Made by a program: the position numbers and the translations under genes
The notes under the pieces: generated by a model
Told to the model about the DNA's origin: nothing
Seen by the model: only the letters and a program-made list of their open reading frames with translations
The model's database searches: none
In this document: in pieces, positions 1-9,373 of the stretch
Layout of the letters: each line of letters starts with the position of its first letter
Position numbering within the stretch: the first letter of the stretch is position 1
Assembly: GCA_020723485.1 (NCBI GenBank)
Contig: DYIU01000001.1
Coordinates: 879,779-943,778, forward strand
Direction of reading: 5' to 3'
DNA length: 64,000 nucleotides
Source of the DNA: Acidimicrobium ferrooxidans
GTDB lineage: Bacteria; Actinomycetota; Geothermincolia; Fen-727; Anoxymicrobiaceae

Positions 1-1887
1 ACCCTGGGCCAGGCGAACGACGATGCCCACGACTTCTCCGCGAAGGTGGAGGCGCTCAATGGGACCGCCGGCTCGCCGCTCATGAGCTACTACCCCAGGG
101 GGACCGCGAGCCTCGGCCTCATAGACGCGGCCGCGGGCCTCGTGGTGGACAACGCGGGCGGCGCGCTGTTCTACCGCCCCACCGCCTCCCCGATGAGGGT
201 GCCTGTCTTCAGCAGGGCGGACTGGGCCGCCGCGGACCCGGCGAAGAGGGTACCGACGCTAGACTTTCCCGGCGCGGGCGGCGAGCCGACGGTGACCAAC
301 CGCGACCTCCTCCCGGGTGTGCTGGGAGCGGCGAACGTCCGGGACCTCGCCGGCGTCACCGTCACCGGCCCCACCATGGGCCCCGGCGGCAGCGCCACTG
401 TCTCCTACGTCCTCCCGGTCGCTTCGACGGTCAGGGCATCGGTCTGGGATGGACCAAGGCGCGTGCGCGAGCTCGCGAGCACGCACCAGGAGGCTGGCAG
501 GAGGAGCTTCGAGTGGGACGGTACGGATGGGGCCGGCGACAGGGTTGCAGACGGACGATACGCAGTGAGGATAGACGTCTACCCGGATGACGCCTCCGCC
601 GTGAGGCCCGCTTCTGCCGATGTCTGGGTCAACTCCGACGTCCCCGGTCTCGCGCGGGACTGGTACTTCGCCGAAGGGTATACCGGCGCCAGCCCCGGGT
701 CGGGGGACTTCCAGGAATACATACTGGTCGCTAATCCCGGCGGCGGAAGCGCGCGTCTGAAAGCCACCTTCATGCTTGCGGACGGGAGGACGCTCGAGAA
801 GGTCTTCAGCGCCTCGCCCCACAGCCGGCTCACAATCGCGGTGGACGACATCCTCCCGGACGCCGAGGTCAGCGTACATCTGCATGCTGACGCGGACGTC
901 GCCGCCGAGAGGTCCATGTATTTCAGCGGGGGGCGGGCGGGCCACGATTCGATCGGCGTCAACGGCCCCTCGACCGCCTGGTACCTGGCCGAGGGATGCA
1001 CCCGGGCCGGCTTCGACGAGTACGTGCAGGTGCAGAACCCCGGGGAGGCGGACGCCTCGGTAGCGGCGACCTTCATGGCCTCGGACGGCTCCACCGAGAA
1101 GAGGGAGTACGCGGTAGGCCCGCACACGCGGTTCACCATCCACGTGAACCAGGTCATGGACGGCAGGGACGTCTCGACCATGGTCGAGAGTGACAGCCCC
1201 GTGGTCGTGGAGCGCTCCCAGTACCTGAACGGCATGACCGCCGGGACGTGCTCGCTCGGGGCGCGGTCACTGTCCCGTACCTGGTACCTGGCTGAAGGAT
1301 ACACGGGCGGAGGGTTCGAAGAGTACGTCCTCCTCCAGAATCCGGGGCAGAGCGCCTCCGACGCCACCCTCTTCTTCATGGACCGCACCGGGACCAGCGC
1401 GATAAGGAACTACACGGTGGCGGGGAGGTCGCGGTTCACGGTGCCGGTGGGCGACGTCCTGCCGGGCAGCGAGGTGTCGGTCAGGGTGAGCGCCGATGCC
1501 CCGCTCGCCGTGGAGAGGGCGATGTACTGGAACGGCCGCAGCGAGGGCCACGCCTCCATTGGGACGCCGTCCCCCGACGGCGACTGGTACCTTCCCGACT
1601 GCTGTACCGCGGGCGGCTTCGAGACCTGGGTGCAGGTGCAGAACCCGACGGACGGCGAGCACCGGGTCACGATGACGTTCATGGAGCCTTCGGGAAAGAC
1701 GACCGAGCGCTCCTACACGCTCGCGCCCCGCAGCCGCTTCACGGTAGATACGGGAACGGTGCTGCCCTCGGCGGAGTTCAGCGTGAGCGCGGACGCGGAC
1801 GGCCCTGTCATCGTGGAGAAGTCCGTCTATTTCGCCGGGCGTGCCGGCGGCACCTGCTCCATAGGCGCCAGGGGCGCCGCAAGGTGA
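1..1887 (+). CDS. Exported surface protein, FlgD-like domain plus four C-terminal repeats (5' partial)
   Basis: The frame is open from the first base of the window, so the true start lies upstream; the first in-window start candidate is a GTG at 46. Around 370-640 a segment resembles the FlgD/CHU-type Ig-like fold (strand pattern ending in DGTDGAGDRVADGRY). It is followed by four repeats of about 101-106 residues, opening at 661, 979, 1282 and 1585 with WY[FL]AEG or a variant and closing with an ER-MY(F/W) motif and a Gly/Ser-rich end. The protein stops directly after repeat four, with no LPXTG motif or membrane anchor. The same four-repeat tail occurs in four other proteins of this window. 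The N-terminal function cannot be judged because it is missing. A role at the cell surface is inference. Confidence 0.8.
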   Translation, partial: TLGQANDDAHDFSAKVEALNGTAGSPLMSYYPRGTASLGLIDAAAGLVVDNAGGALFYRPTASPMRVPVFSRADWAAADPAKRVPTLDFPGAGGEPTVTNRDLLPGVLGAANVRDLAGVTVTGPTMGPGGSATVSYVLPVASTVRASVWDGPRRVRELASTHQEAGRRSFEWDGTDGAGDRVADGRYAVRIDVYPDDASAVRPASADVWVNSDVPGLARDWYFAEGYTGASPGSGDFQEYILVANPGGGSARLKATFMLADGRTLEKVFSASPHSRLTIAVDDILPDAEVSVHLHADADVAAERSMYFSGGRAGHDSIGVNGPSTAWYLAEGCTRAGFDEYVQVQNPGEADASVAATFMASDGSTEKREYAVGPHTRFTIHVNQVMDGRDVSTMVESDSPVVVERSQYLNGMTAGTCSLGARSLSRTWYLAEGYTGGGFEEYVLLQNPGQSASDATLFFMDRTGTSAIRNYTVAGRSRFTVPVGDVLPGSEVSVRVSADAPLAVERAMYWNGRSEGHASIGTPSPDGDWYLPDCCTAGGFETWVQVQNPTDGEHRVTMTFMEPSGKTTERSYTLAPRSRFTVDTGTVLPSAEFSVSADADGPVIVEKSVYFAGRAGGTCSIGARGAAR

Positions 1888-1899
1888 CCCCGGTGTGCA

Positions 1900-2685
1900 C
1901 TACGGTTGGGCCGGAAGGGTCGCCCCCTCGAAATCCGGGCTGTCGGGGAACTCGAGCTCTAGGCCCTCGGCCTGGTCGAGCTTGAGCAGCGTGTTGTCCA
2001 CCGAGCAGTCGAGCACGTGCCCGCCTGCCTTGCGGTCGCCGGTCAGGAAGTGGAAGTGGTAACCGGCCTGGTTCACCCCCGAGAGGTAATCCGGGTAGAA
2101 GAATCCCACCATCGTCCCCGTCACGCCGTCGAGCTCGAATACTGTCTGCTCGGCCACCACCTGGTCGAGCGTTGGGTAGGGGGGTTTCTGCTTCGGGACG
2201 CTGCGGGCCTTAACGTGGGAGAAGGTGCCGTCGAGGCGCACCGCGAAAACGAAGTTCCTGCTGGGCAGGAGGCTGTCCACGAAGGCCTTCAGGGCGTCGA
2301 GGCTCGCGAGGTCCTCGGCGGTCGCGTTCTTCTCGGGCTCGAAGAATTTCACCTCCGCGAACGGGGTCTTCACCCCCGGCTTCACCACGCGCGGGACCCC
2401 ACTCACCGGCACCTGGTAGACGATGCCGTTGAGCACCACCATCTCGCCGTCCAGCCCGTTGAACGTTCCTATGCCGAAATCCCCGTTCTCTTCGAGGGTG
2501 CCGCAGGTCGTGTCCCCGGCCATGACCCCTCCCGACAGGGCCCCGAGAGTCGACACCTGGTAAACGTTCTCCTTCTCGACCGCGTTCTCCGAGGCGCCGC
2601 CGCAGGAGGAGGCACCTACCAACAGGGCGACAAGGAGGCAGGAGATCAGCAGCGTCCTGGTCATCTTCATTCGGCCCCCCGTCAT
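1900..2685 (-). CDS. budA: Alpha-acetolactate decarboxylase with lipoprotein signal
   Basis: The body matches alpha-acetolactate decarboxylase (EC 4.1.1.5), which converts 2-acetolactate to acetoin. Visible family blocks are STLGALSGGVMAGD near the start, the FNGLDGEMVVLNG block, VPKQKPPYPTL, and the zinc-binding region GYHFHFL with the later GGHVLD. Unlike the usual cytoplasmic enzyme it has a basic and hydrophobic N-terminus ending in a lipobox-like ASSC followed by a GGAS linker, so export as a lipoprotein is likely. Two starts are possible: ATG at 2685 (no clear ribosome site) or ATG at 2670, which has a run of six G just upstream; both keep the signal. It is convergent with the preceding surface protein, and no acetolactate synthase or acetoin dehydrogenase gene is nearby. 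Confidence 0.87.
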   Translation of the reverse strand: MTGGRMKMTRTLLISCLLVALLVGASSCGGASENAVEKENVYQVSTLGALSGGVMAGDTTCGTLEENGDFGIGTFNGLDGEMVVLNGIVYQVPVSGVPRVVKPGVKTPFAEVKFFEPEKNATAEDLASLDALKAFVDSLLPSRNFVFAVRLDGTFSHVKARSVPKQKPPYPTLDQVVAEQTVFELDGVTGTMVGFFYPDYLSGVNQAGYHFHFLTGDRKAGGHVLDCSVDNTLLKLDQAEGLELEFPDSPDFEGATLPAQP

Positions 2686-2810
2686 CGTAGTAACTCACGG
2701 CGCACTTGTCGCATCGGCAATCGCCGTGACCAATCTTATCAAACGCGAGGACCAGAGAACCCCGGTGCAACTTGGCGGTGGGGAAGAAAATCAGTATGCT
2801 TTTAGCGAGC

Positions 2811-2887
2811 GGCCACGTAGCTCAGACGGATAGAGCAACTGCCTCCTAAGCAGTAGGTCGTCGGTTCGAGTCCGACCGTGGCCTCCA
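2811..2887 (+). tRNA. tRNA-Arg (anticodon CCT), CCA encoded
   Basis: A full cloverleaf can be drawn. The acceptor stem GGCCACG (2811-2817) pairs with CGTGGCC (2877-2883), followed by discriminator T and an encoded CCA (2885-2887). The anticodon stem ACTGC/GCAGT encloses the loop CTCCTAA with anticodon CCT. The T-loop GTTCGAGTC is present. Confidence 0.95.
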
Positions 2888-2903
2888 GGGATCAGGCCGG
2901 GTG

Positions 2904-3290
2904 TTAGAACTCGGTGGGGATCTTCTTGACGTCCTCCATCATCTGGTTGACGGCCTTGATGTACTTCATGATGGTCTGCATGTTGCCTTCGAAGGTGAGC
3001 TTCTTGACCATTATGGCCTGCAGGGGGTCCTGGTCGCCCTCGACGATCTCCTTCCAGACCCCGTAGTCGCCCGCGATGATGTAATCGCACTTCTTCTCAC
3101 CGGTTCCGAGCTCCAGGACCTTGCCGTCCTTGAGGTGGGTCCAGAACGGGATGTCGCCCCTGTCGCCGGCGTTCTGGATTATGAACTGGATGGTAGCGTC
3201 GAAACCCTTGCCGGCCTTGGCCATCTCCTTGTCGGAGTTCATCTCGTCGGCCAGCGCCTGGGCCCACTCCTCGGTCGCGAACAGTGCCAT
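2904..3290 (-). CDS. SCP2 sterol-binding domain protein
   Basis: 128 residues, about the size of one SCP2 (sterol carrier) domain. It has the typical central strand region (GDIPFWTHLKDGKVLELG), the Y-I-I-AGDYGVWKEIVEG block and a C-terminal helix pair after KKLTFEGN. SCP2 domains bind hydrophobic ligands such as acyl chains. A strong GGGGAGG lies 6 bases before the ATG. It stands alone between tRNA-Arg and a long intergenic region. The ligand is unknown; a role in lipid or acyl-CoA handling would fit the acyl-CoA genes further along but is inference. Confidence 0.85.
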   Translation of the reverse strand: MALFATEEWAQALADEMNSDKEMAKAGKGFDATIQFIIQNAGDRGDIPFWTHLKDGKVLELGTGEKKCDYIIAGDYGVWKEIVEGDQDPLQAIMVKKLTFEGNMQTIMKYIKAVNQMMEDVKKIPTEF

Positions 3291-3496
3291 CTTCGCCTCC
3301 CCTTCGCCTGCGTCCCAGAAGTACCGTTGTGAATCTTATCCAAAAAGCGCGGCCGACTCAATAGTCTGACCGGCGGGTCTGTCTGGGAGGGCGACGCCCC
3401 CGAACGGCCACTGGAGGGCTGGCGCGCGCGGCCAGTTTCATAGAGGCGTCCACCCGGCCCGCACTCATATACGCTCGTGGGCTTGATTCCCTTCGC

Positions 3497-3530
3497 GCAA
3501 CACCGGGGTCAGGTCACTATGTTGCGTTTT
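3497..3530 (+). repeat. GGGGTCAG-family element, single unit (copy 1)
   Basis: GCAACA (3497-3502) pairs with TGTTGC (3520-3525) around the conserved GGGGTCAGGTC core, followed by a short T-rich stretch. It has the same design as the units at 31254 and 43203. It is about 190 bases upstream of the peptidase start, one of only two copies not placed at a gene end. Confidence 0.8.
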
Positions 3531-3579
3531 CCTCGGATTCCTTCGGGCGCCGGGAGCGAGCAGGGGGACTCAGACCCTA

Positions 3580-3603
3580 ACGGGTGACCTCCGAGTCACC
3601 CGT
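3580..3603. other. Perfect 9-bp inverted repeat
   Basis: ACGGGTGAC and GTCACCCGT flank a 6-base loop. It lies 115 bases before the peptidase start. There is no T-tract, so it is not a typical terminator; it could be an operator or a leader-RNA hairpin. Confidence 0.5.
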
Positions 3604-3717
3604 GGGTATGAGATTCCTGTAGCCCCCTGGTACTACCCGGATTTGCTACTTATACCCGATGTTTCCGGGTCCCTCCAGCGCCGATTCCACTTGTAGTAGA
3701 AGGCTTGGAGGAATCCT

Positions 3718-6321
3718 GTGAAGCGCGTTTTTATTGCAACGATTCTGGTTTGCATGTGTGCCGGGGCCCTGGCGGGGCTCCAGCTGGCGCTTCCGTCCCA
3801 GGCCTTCGCGGCGGATTCCCCGACGGTCGGCCCCCCGCTTCCCGGCGGAGGCGCCCCCCGCACGATGGGATTCGTCCGTACCACCTCCGGAGACTACCCG
3901 AAAGCCCGCACTATGGACGCGACCGCCGCGAGCGTCCCCCAGGCGGTCGACCTGACCAACGCCGCGCTGCCTGTGGGAAGCCAGGGCGGCCAGTCCTCTT
4001 GCGTGGCCTGGACCGTTGCTTATTACTACAAGACCTACCAGGAGGCACGAGAGCACGGCTGGGACGTGTCCCGCGCGGACCGGCGCTTCAGCCCCTCGTT
4101 CCTCTACAACCAGATAAACGGCGGCCGTGACAGGGGAGCGAGCTTCCCCTCGGCATTCGAGCTCCTCAAGGACAACGGGGCCATCGACCTGAACGCGATG
4201 CCCTACAACGAGAACGATTACACCACGCAGCCCAACGCCCAGCAGGCGGAAGCTGCCAAACCGTATCAGATTGCCAACTACGCCTATATCTGGCGCGGAG
4301 CGGGCGGCAACGACGTGAACCAGATAAAGGCGCACATCGCGGCGGGCGACCCGGTTGCTCTCGGCATACCTGTCTACCAGGCCTTCTACTACTGCCAGGG
4401 CAACTGGGTCGGCTCACCCGCGGCCGGCGAGACCCTCTACGGCAACCACGGCATCTGCGTCGTCGGGTACGACGACAGCGCCGGCGGGGGCCAGGGTGGG
4501 ATAAAGATCGTAAACTCCTGGGGCTCCGACTGGGGAGCGGGCGGATACACCTACCTCTCCTACGATTTCGTGGCGAACTACTGCTGGGAAGCCTGGACGA
4601 TGACCGACAGCGCCTCCGACAGGCCGGCGGTCTCGAGCCTCAGCCCGGCGTCTGGGGCCGTTGACAGCCAGGTCACCATCTCCGGGGACAACTTCGGGAC
4701 GTTCAGGGGGTCGAGCGGAGTCAAGTTCAACGGGCTCGCAGCGACGGTCACCGGCTGGGACAACGACACTGTGACCGCGAAGGTCCCGGCGGGAGCGACT
4801 GACGGGAACGTGACGGTCACCAACTGGATCGGCGAGGTCAGCAACGGCAAGCCGTTCGACGTTGGGATGAGCCTAACGGGCGTCGCCCCCGGCGTGGCGA
4901 AGCCGGCCGACAGGGTCACCGTCTACGGTCAGGAGCTCGGCTCGGGCGGAACGCTCAAGTTCAACAGTACGACGCTGCAGGTGCTGTCCTGGAGCAGCAG
5001 TAAGATAGAGTTCGCGGCTCCGGCGGCGCTCGGCAGCGGCACCATCAAGGCCTATGTCGGCGGCAAGGTCTCGAACGGCGTCGCCTTCAGCGTGGTCGCC
5101 TCCACGTGGTACCTGGCTGAGGGCTGCACCAACGGCGGCTTCGAGACCTGGGTGCTCGTTCAGAACCCGAACAACAGGGCGGCCAACGTCAACGTCACCT
5201 ACATGACTCCCTCCGGCACGGTGCAGGGCCCACAGGTGAGCGTGCCCGCCAACGCCAGGCAGACATTCAACGTGGCGGACACGGTCCCCGGCCAGTGGGA
5301 GGTCTCCACCAGGGTGACCGCCGACCGCCCGGTGTTCGCAGAGAGGGCGATGTACGGCAACAACCGCGCCTGGGGCAGCGAGTCGATAGGGGTCGAGTCC
5401 CCCCAGGCCAGGTGGTACCTGGCGGAGGGTTCCACCGGGGGAGGCTTCGAGACCTGGATACTGGTGCAGAATCCCAACAGCACGCCGGCCCGCGTGATGC
5501 TCAACTACATGACCGAGACTGGAAAGGTCGAAGGCCCGTACGTGACGCTCGCGGCGAACTCCCGGAAGTCGTTCAACGTGGCTGACACCGTCCCCAACGT
5601 GAGCGGAGTCTCGACGACGGTGAGCTCGGACCGGCCGGTGATCGCCGAGCGCGCGATCTACTGGGCCAACCGCAAGGGCGGCACCGACTCTGTCGGGGTC
5701 ACCAGCGCGGCGACGAGCTGGTACCTCGCCGAGGGCTCAACCGGCGCCGGCTTCGAGACCTGGGTGCCGGTCATGAACCCGAGCTCGAAGGACGCGCGGG
5801 TTCAGCTGACATACATGACCGAGCGCGGCGAGGTCAGGGGCCCCAGCGTCACCATAAAGGCGGGGACGCGGCGGGTGTTCCACGTCGCGGACACCGTCCC
5901 GGACACGTGGAGCGTCTCGACCAGGGTGACCAGCGACCAGCCGGTGGTCGTGGAGCGCTCGGTCTACTGGAACGGCAGGGTCGAAGGCCATGAGTCGGTC
6001 GGCGTCATGGAGCCGGCCGAGACGTGGTACATGCCGGAGGGCAGCACGGGCCCGGGATTCGAGACCTGGGTCCTGGTGCAGAACCCGAACGACAAGGCCG
6101 TCGAGGTCAGCGTCAACTACATGACCCCCAAGGGCGAGATCAGCGGGCCGAAGGTGAAGCTGCCCGCGAACTCCCGCAAGACATTCTTCGTAGCGGACAC
6201 AGTGCCTGACCAGTGGCAGGTGTCGACTCGGGTGACCGCCGACGAGCCCGTTATCGCGGAGCGCTCAATGTACGGCAGCGGCCGCGTATGGGGGCACGAC
6301 TCGGTGGGCATTCCGAAATAG
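3718..6321 (+). CDS. Secreted papain-like (C1) cysteine peptidase with two IPT domains and four C-terminal repeats
   Basis: 867 residues, GTG start preceded by GGAGG. A signal peptide ends near AFA-AD (residue ~31). The catalytic domain (residues ~70-300) has the active Cys in QSSCVAW, the His in GNHGICVVGYDD and the Asn in NSWGSDWG, the C1A papain order. Two IPT/TIG beta domains follow (starts near PAVSSLSPASG and LTGVAPGVAKP). The tail is four repeats of 102 residues opening at 5107, 5413, 5719 and 6025 with WYLAEG or WYMPEG. The repeats are highly regular, the last ends at the C-terminus, and there is no anchor motif. It probably degrades protein outside the cell while the repeats hold it at the surface or multimerise it; the repeat role is inference. 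Confidence 0.9.
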   Translation: MKRVFIATILVCMCAGALAGLQLALPSQAFAADSPTVGPPLPGGGAPRTMGFVRTTSGDYPKARTMDATAASVPQAVDLTNAALPVGSQGGQSSCVAWTVAYYYKTYQEAREHGWDVSRADRRFSPSFLYNQINGGRDRGASFPSAFELLKDNGAIDLNAMPYNENDYTTQPNAQQAEAAKPYQIANYAYIWRGAGGNDVNQIKAHIAAGDPVALGIPVYQAFYYCQGNWVGSPAAGETLYGNHGICVVGYDDSAGGGQGGIKIVNSWGSDWGAGGYTYLSYDFVANYCWEAWTMTDSASDRPAVSSLSPASGAVDSQVTISGDNFGTFRGSSGVKFNGLAATVTGWDNDTVTAKVPAGATDGNVTVTNWIGEVSNGKPFDVGMSLTGVAPGVAKPADRVTVYGQELGSGGTLKFNSTTLQVLSWSSSKIEFAAPAALGSGTIKAYVGGKVSNGVAFSVVASTWYLAEGCTNGGFETWVLVQNPNNRAANVNVTYMTPSGTVQGPQVSVPANARQTFNVADTVPGQWEVSTRVTADRPVFAERAMYGNNRAWGSESIGVESPQARWYLAEGSTGGGFETWILVQNPNSTPARVMLNYMTETGKVEGPYVTLAANSRKSFNVADTVPNVSGVSTTVSSDRPVIAERAIYWANRKGGTDSVGVTSAATSWYLAEGSTGAGFETWVPVMNPSSKDARVQLTYMTERGEVRGPSVTIKAGTRRVFHVADTVPDTWSVSTRVTSDQPVVVERSVYWNGRVEGHESVGVMEPAETWYMPEGSTGPGFETWVLVQNPNDKAVEVSVNYMTPKGEISGPKVKLPANSRKTFFVADTVPDQWQVSTRVTADEPVIAERSMYGSGRVWGHDSVGIPK

Positions 6322-6543
6322 CAGGCCCGCAGCAACGAACCCGGCTCGTTCGTACCCGATGCAGCGGACCTGCGCGCCCCCAAAGGTTGAACCTGGTTAT
6401 TAAGCTGTGATTATCCCCCATTAGATTGATTTACTGGTGTTATTCCGGTGGCGAATGGTAAGATACCGAGGTCAAACGGTCTGGATGCCAGGAACAGCAG
6501 GGCGGTTCCCCGACATCTGGCGAGGTGAAAGGGCGAGGGCACC

Positions 6544-8388
6544 TTGGATCCAGATGAGATTGTCCGGATGCTCGTCGTCGACGACGACCCGGACGCCGCT
6601 GACCTTTACCAGCGTCTGCTCGAAAGGCGGATGCACATCGAGGTGGAACGTGCTGCGGACGCCGCAACTGCGCGCCGCAAGCTGACCGACTCCGAGTTCG
6701 ACGTCGTCACCATAGACTACAGACTCCCGGATGAGAGCGGCCTCGTGCTGCTCGAGGACCTTGCCGAGGGTGAGGACAATCCCCCCGCAATCGTGGTCAC
6801 TGCATATGGAGATGTGCACCTCGCCACGCGCTCCTTCGAGCTGGGGGCGGCCGGCTATGTCATTAAGGACTTCAAGCTTCCAGATACCCTCGCCGCCGTG
6901 GTAGAAAAAGCGGTTGCCGACTCCGCTCTCAGGCGTGAGAGGCACGAGCTCGACCGCGAGAAAGCGTTCACCGGCGTAGCGGTCAACGCCCTGGACGAGG
7001 TCTTTTTCGTCCTTGACCTGCAGGGGCGCCTCGTGAGCTGGAACCTGCGCTTGAATGAGCTCACCGGCTTCACTGACGGCGAGCTGCACCGCATGGAGTT
7101 CGCGGAGGTCTGCGGCCGTGAGGAAGCCGAACGCATGCTCCAGGCGGTGGCGTCGCAGCCGAAAGGAGAAAGAGCTGTCCTCCGCACCTACCTGACCGCA
7201 CGGGACGGCGGGCGCGTCCCGTTCGAGCTGACCGCGGTCGCCCTGGAAGAGGACTCAGGAGAGCCGGTAGGCACGTGCGCGATCGGACGCGAGGTCTCCT
7301 GGCACCGCCGCGTCACCCCGCGGGTCCCTGCCGAACAGGACGTGGCCGATTCGACCGGTGACATAATCGCGCGCGTCGACTATGACGGGGTTTTCACTTT
7401 TCTCTCTGACACCGCGTGCAGCTTCTGGGGGTCCAGCCGCGATGAGCTCCTCGGGCGGAGCTTCACTGAGTTCATTCACCCGGACGATCTCGAGGAGGAC
7501 GTGGAGGCGAGCTCCTACACGATTCGCGGCGGGCACATGGTACGGGGAATAGTGAACAGGCAGCTCACCAGGCGGGGGGAGAGACGGGTCGAATGGAACA
7601 TAATGCCCCTCTTTGGTGAAGACGGCGCCATCGAGGGGTTCCAGTTCACGGGCCGCGACATAACCGACAAGGTATTGACCGAAGAGTTCCTGATGCAGGT
7701 GAACCGCGAGCTCGATGCCTACGCTCACACGGTCTCACACGACCTGAAGGGGCCGCTTTCCGCCATAATGCTCGCCTCGGACACGCTCCGATTGCTCCTG
7801 GAGAGCCAGGACGCGTCGAGCAGCCCCAACGGTACGCTGCGCGAGATGGCCTCCATCATCAGCAAGTATACGGCGGAGGCTGGCACGCTCATCGAAGACC
7901 TCCTCATGCTGGCCGAGGCAGGGCAGGTGCCCATGGACGTAGAGGAAGTCGATGTCGGGGAGGTCGTGTCGGAGGTCCTCGAAGAGCTCAAGGGAAAGGT
8001 GGCCGAGAGGGGCGTGCGAGTGCTCACGAGCGAGGACCTCGGCCGCATAGCGGCAAGCAGGGTCCAGGTCCTGCAGCTCTTCTCCAACCTGATATCGAAC
8101 GCGGTGCTGCACAACGACAGCCCCGAGCCGGTGGTGGAGATCACTTATCTGGGCAGGGAGGAGGGGGGCCACCGTTACGTTGTGAGGGACAACGGGTCCG
8201 GCGTTCCGGACGAGCACCTGGACAATATCTTCAAGCTTTTCTACAAGGGAAAGGACGGCGGCGCGGGGGTCGGCCTGGCGACAGTCGAGAAGATAGTGCA
8301 GGTCTACGACGGTTTCATCAGGGCCTACAATGACGGCGGAGCATGCTTCGAGTTCTGCATAAAGGACCATGGAAAACAGCAGGAGTAA
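6544..8388 (+). CDS. Hybrid sensor histidine kinase: receiver-PAS-PAS-HisKA-HATPase
   Basis: 614 residues, TTG start (GAGGG 5 bases before). An N-terminal receiver (1-125) has acidic VVDDD, phospho-acceptor Asp in VTIDYRLPD and Lys in YVIKDF. Two PAS domains follow (about 145-260 and 275-385). HisKA has the H-box YAHTVSHDLKGPLSA; the ATPase domain shows the N-box LISNAVLHN, DNGSGVP and GAGVGLATV. No membrane segment, so it is a cytoplasmic sensor. Its stop overlaps the start of the LytTR regulator by 20 bases, so the two are translationally coupled and likely partners. A receiver at the N-terminus of the kinase suggests an input from another phosphorelay. The signal is unknown. Confidence 0.92.
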   Translation: MDPDEIVRMLVVDDDPDAADLYQRLLERRMHIEVERAADAATARRKLTDSEFDVVTIDYRLPDESGLVLLEDLAEGEDNPPAIVVTAYGDVHLATRSFELGAAGYVIKDFKLPDTLAAVVEKAVADSALRRERHELDREKAFTGVAVNALDEVFFVLDLQGRLVSWNLRLNELTGFTDGELHRMEFAEVCGREEAERMLQAVASQPKGERAVLRTYLTARDGGRVPFELTAVALEEDSGEPVGTCAIGREVSWHRRVTPRVPAEQDVADSTGDIIARVDYDGVFTFLSDTACSFWGSSRDELLGRSFTEFIHPDDLEEDVEASSYTIRGGHMVRGIVNRQLTRRGERRVEWNIMPLFGEDGAIEGFQFTGRDITDKVLTEEFLMQVNRELDAYAHTVSHDLKGPLSAIMLASDTLRLLLESQDASSSPNGTLREMASIISKYTAEAGTLIEDLLMLAEAGQVPMDVEEVDVGEVVSEVLEELKGKVAERGVRVLTSEDLGRIAASRVQVLQLFSNLISNAVLHNDSPEPVVEITYLGREEGGHRYVVRDNGSGVPDEHLDNIFKLFYKGKDGGAGVGLATVEKIVQVYDGFIRAYNDGGACFEFCIKDHGKQQE

Positions 8389-9136
8389 CACGAAGAAACG
8401 GATACTCATCATCGATGACAACCAGGGCATCAGGTCCGCGCTCTCGACGTTCCTGGCCGCCGGAGGGTTCGAGGTCGAGGCGTCGGAGGACGGGGACCGG
8501 GGCCTCGAAGCGGTGCGGCGCTGGAAGCCTGACCTCGTGATACTGGACCTCCGCATGCCCGGAAAGGCCGGGTGGGACGTCATGAAGGAGATCCGCGAAG
8601 ACCCGTTCACCGCGGACCTGCCTGTCATGCTCCTCACAGCGGTGAAGGACCAGGAGTCAAAGGTGCTGGGGTTCCGCAGCGGGGCTGACGACTACCTCGA
8701 GAAGCCGTTCCATGCCCTTGAGTTGATGGCCCGCGTCGACCGCATCCTCCAGACCCGGGGCAGGACGGTCACGGGGGGCAGGGAAGCCACCGCGATGGAG
8801 AAGGTCCCGGTCAGGATCGGGGACAAGGTCTCGTTCGTGCCGCGGAAAGAGATCTACTTCATCGAGGCGGCCGGGAAGTACTCCTACGTGCACACCTCGA
8901 AGGAAAGATATCTCTCCGACTGCAGCCTGAAGGAGATCGAGGAAGCGATGCTCTGCCAGGAGGAGTTCTTCCGGGTGCACCGCAGCTACCTGGTGAACCT
9001 TGACCGGGTCGCAGGGGTGACGAAGGAGGCCCCCGGACGATACGTCGTGGAGCTGGAAGACGACCACCGCACCAGCATATACGTGAGCCAGCGGCGCCTT
9101 CGCGACTTCAAAGAGAGGCTCCACCTTCATTTCTGA
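8369..9136 (+). CDS. LytTR-family response regulator
   Basis: 255 residues. The receiver (1-125) has IIDDN, phospho-acceptor Asp in VILDLRMPG, Thr in MLLTAVKD and Lys in DDYLEKPF. The LytTR DNA-binding domain (about 145-250) has the hallmark EIYFIEAAGKYSYVHT and FFRVHRSYLVNLDRV blocks. The ATG lies inside the 3' end of the kinase gene. LytTR regulators often control secreted or surface functions, which fits the exported proteases on both sides, but that target is inference. Confidence 0.93.
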   Translation: MENSRSNTKKRILIIDDNQGIRSALSTFLAAGGFEVEASEDGDRGLEAVRRWKPDLVILDLRMPGKAGWDVMKEIREDPFTADLPVMLLTAVKDQESKVLGFRSGADDYLEKPFHALELMARVDRILQTRGRTVTGGREATAMEKVPVRIGDKVSFVPRKEIYFIEAAGKYSYVHTSKERYLSDCSLKEIEEAMLCQEEFFRVHRSYLVNLDRVAGVTKEAPGRYVVELEDDHRTSIYVSQRRLRDFKERLHLHF

Positions 9137-9227
9137 CCCCGTCGGGATCGCCGCGTTTTTCGCTCATTCCGCTATTCAATCAGTTAATCCCAGCTGACGC
9201 GCTTGACTGTTTTTTTCTTGGCAGCCC

Positions 9228-9373
9228 GGTGGCGTCAGTCGGAGAATGTTCGTGGGTGAAAGCCCACCCTCGCCAGGTAGCGCCAGGCATTGTGCGGCAA
9301 GAGCTTCTCGGGGATATGAATGCGCTGGCGCGCGCCTGCCTGCGGGAGGTGCCCCGACGAGCAGGAGGGTCGA
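9228..9373 (+). other. Possible structured leader RNA upstream of the small gene
   Basis: The stretch is rich in paired segments: GTGGG/CCCAC around a TGAAAG loop near 9252-9267, GCC-AGGTA-GCGCCAGGC just after, and further GC-rich complementarity to 9360. The segment TAGCGCCAGGC and, just downstream, GTGCGGTTCGG (9377-9387) recall pieces of group II intron 5' regions, but no reverse transcriptase follows. It could equally be a leader regulating the small gene at 9374. No defined riboswitch class was recognised. Confidence 0.3.

Larger units (their letters stand above)
3291..3717. other. Intergenic region, 427 bases, divergent promoters expected
   Basis: This stretch separates a leftward SCP2 gene from a rightward peptidase gene, so it should carry a promoter in each direction. 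It holds a single copy of the GGGGTCAG repeat family (3497-3530) and a perfect 9-bp hairpin (3580-3603). I see no convincing reading frame and no sigma-70 site strong enough to name. Confidence 0.6.

Noticed and set aside
3580-3603. Hairpin as part of a c-di-GMP riboswitch
   Set aside because: Only the stem is present; the conserved GEMM core bases are not there.
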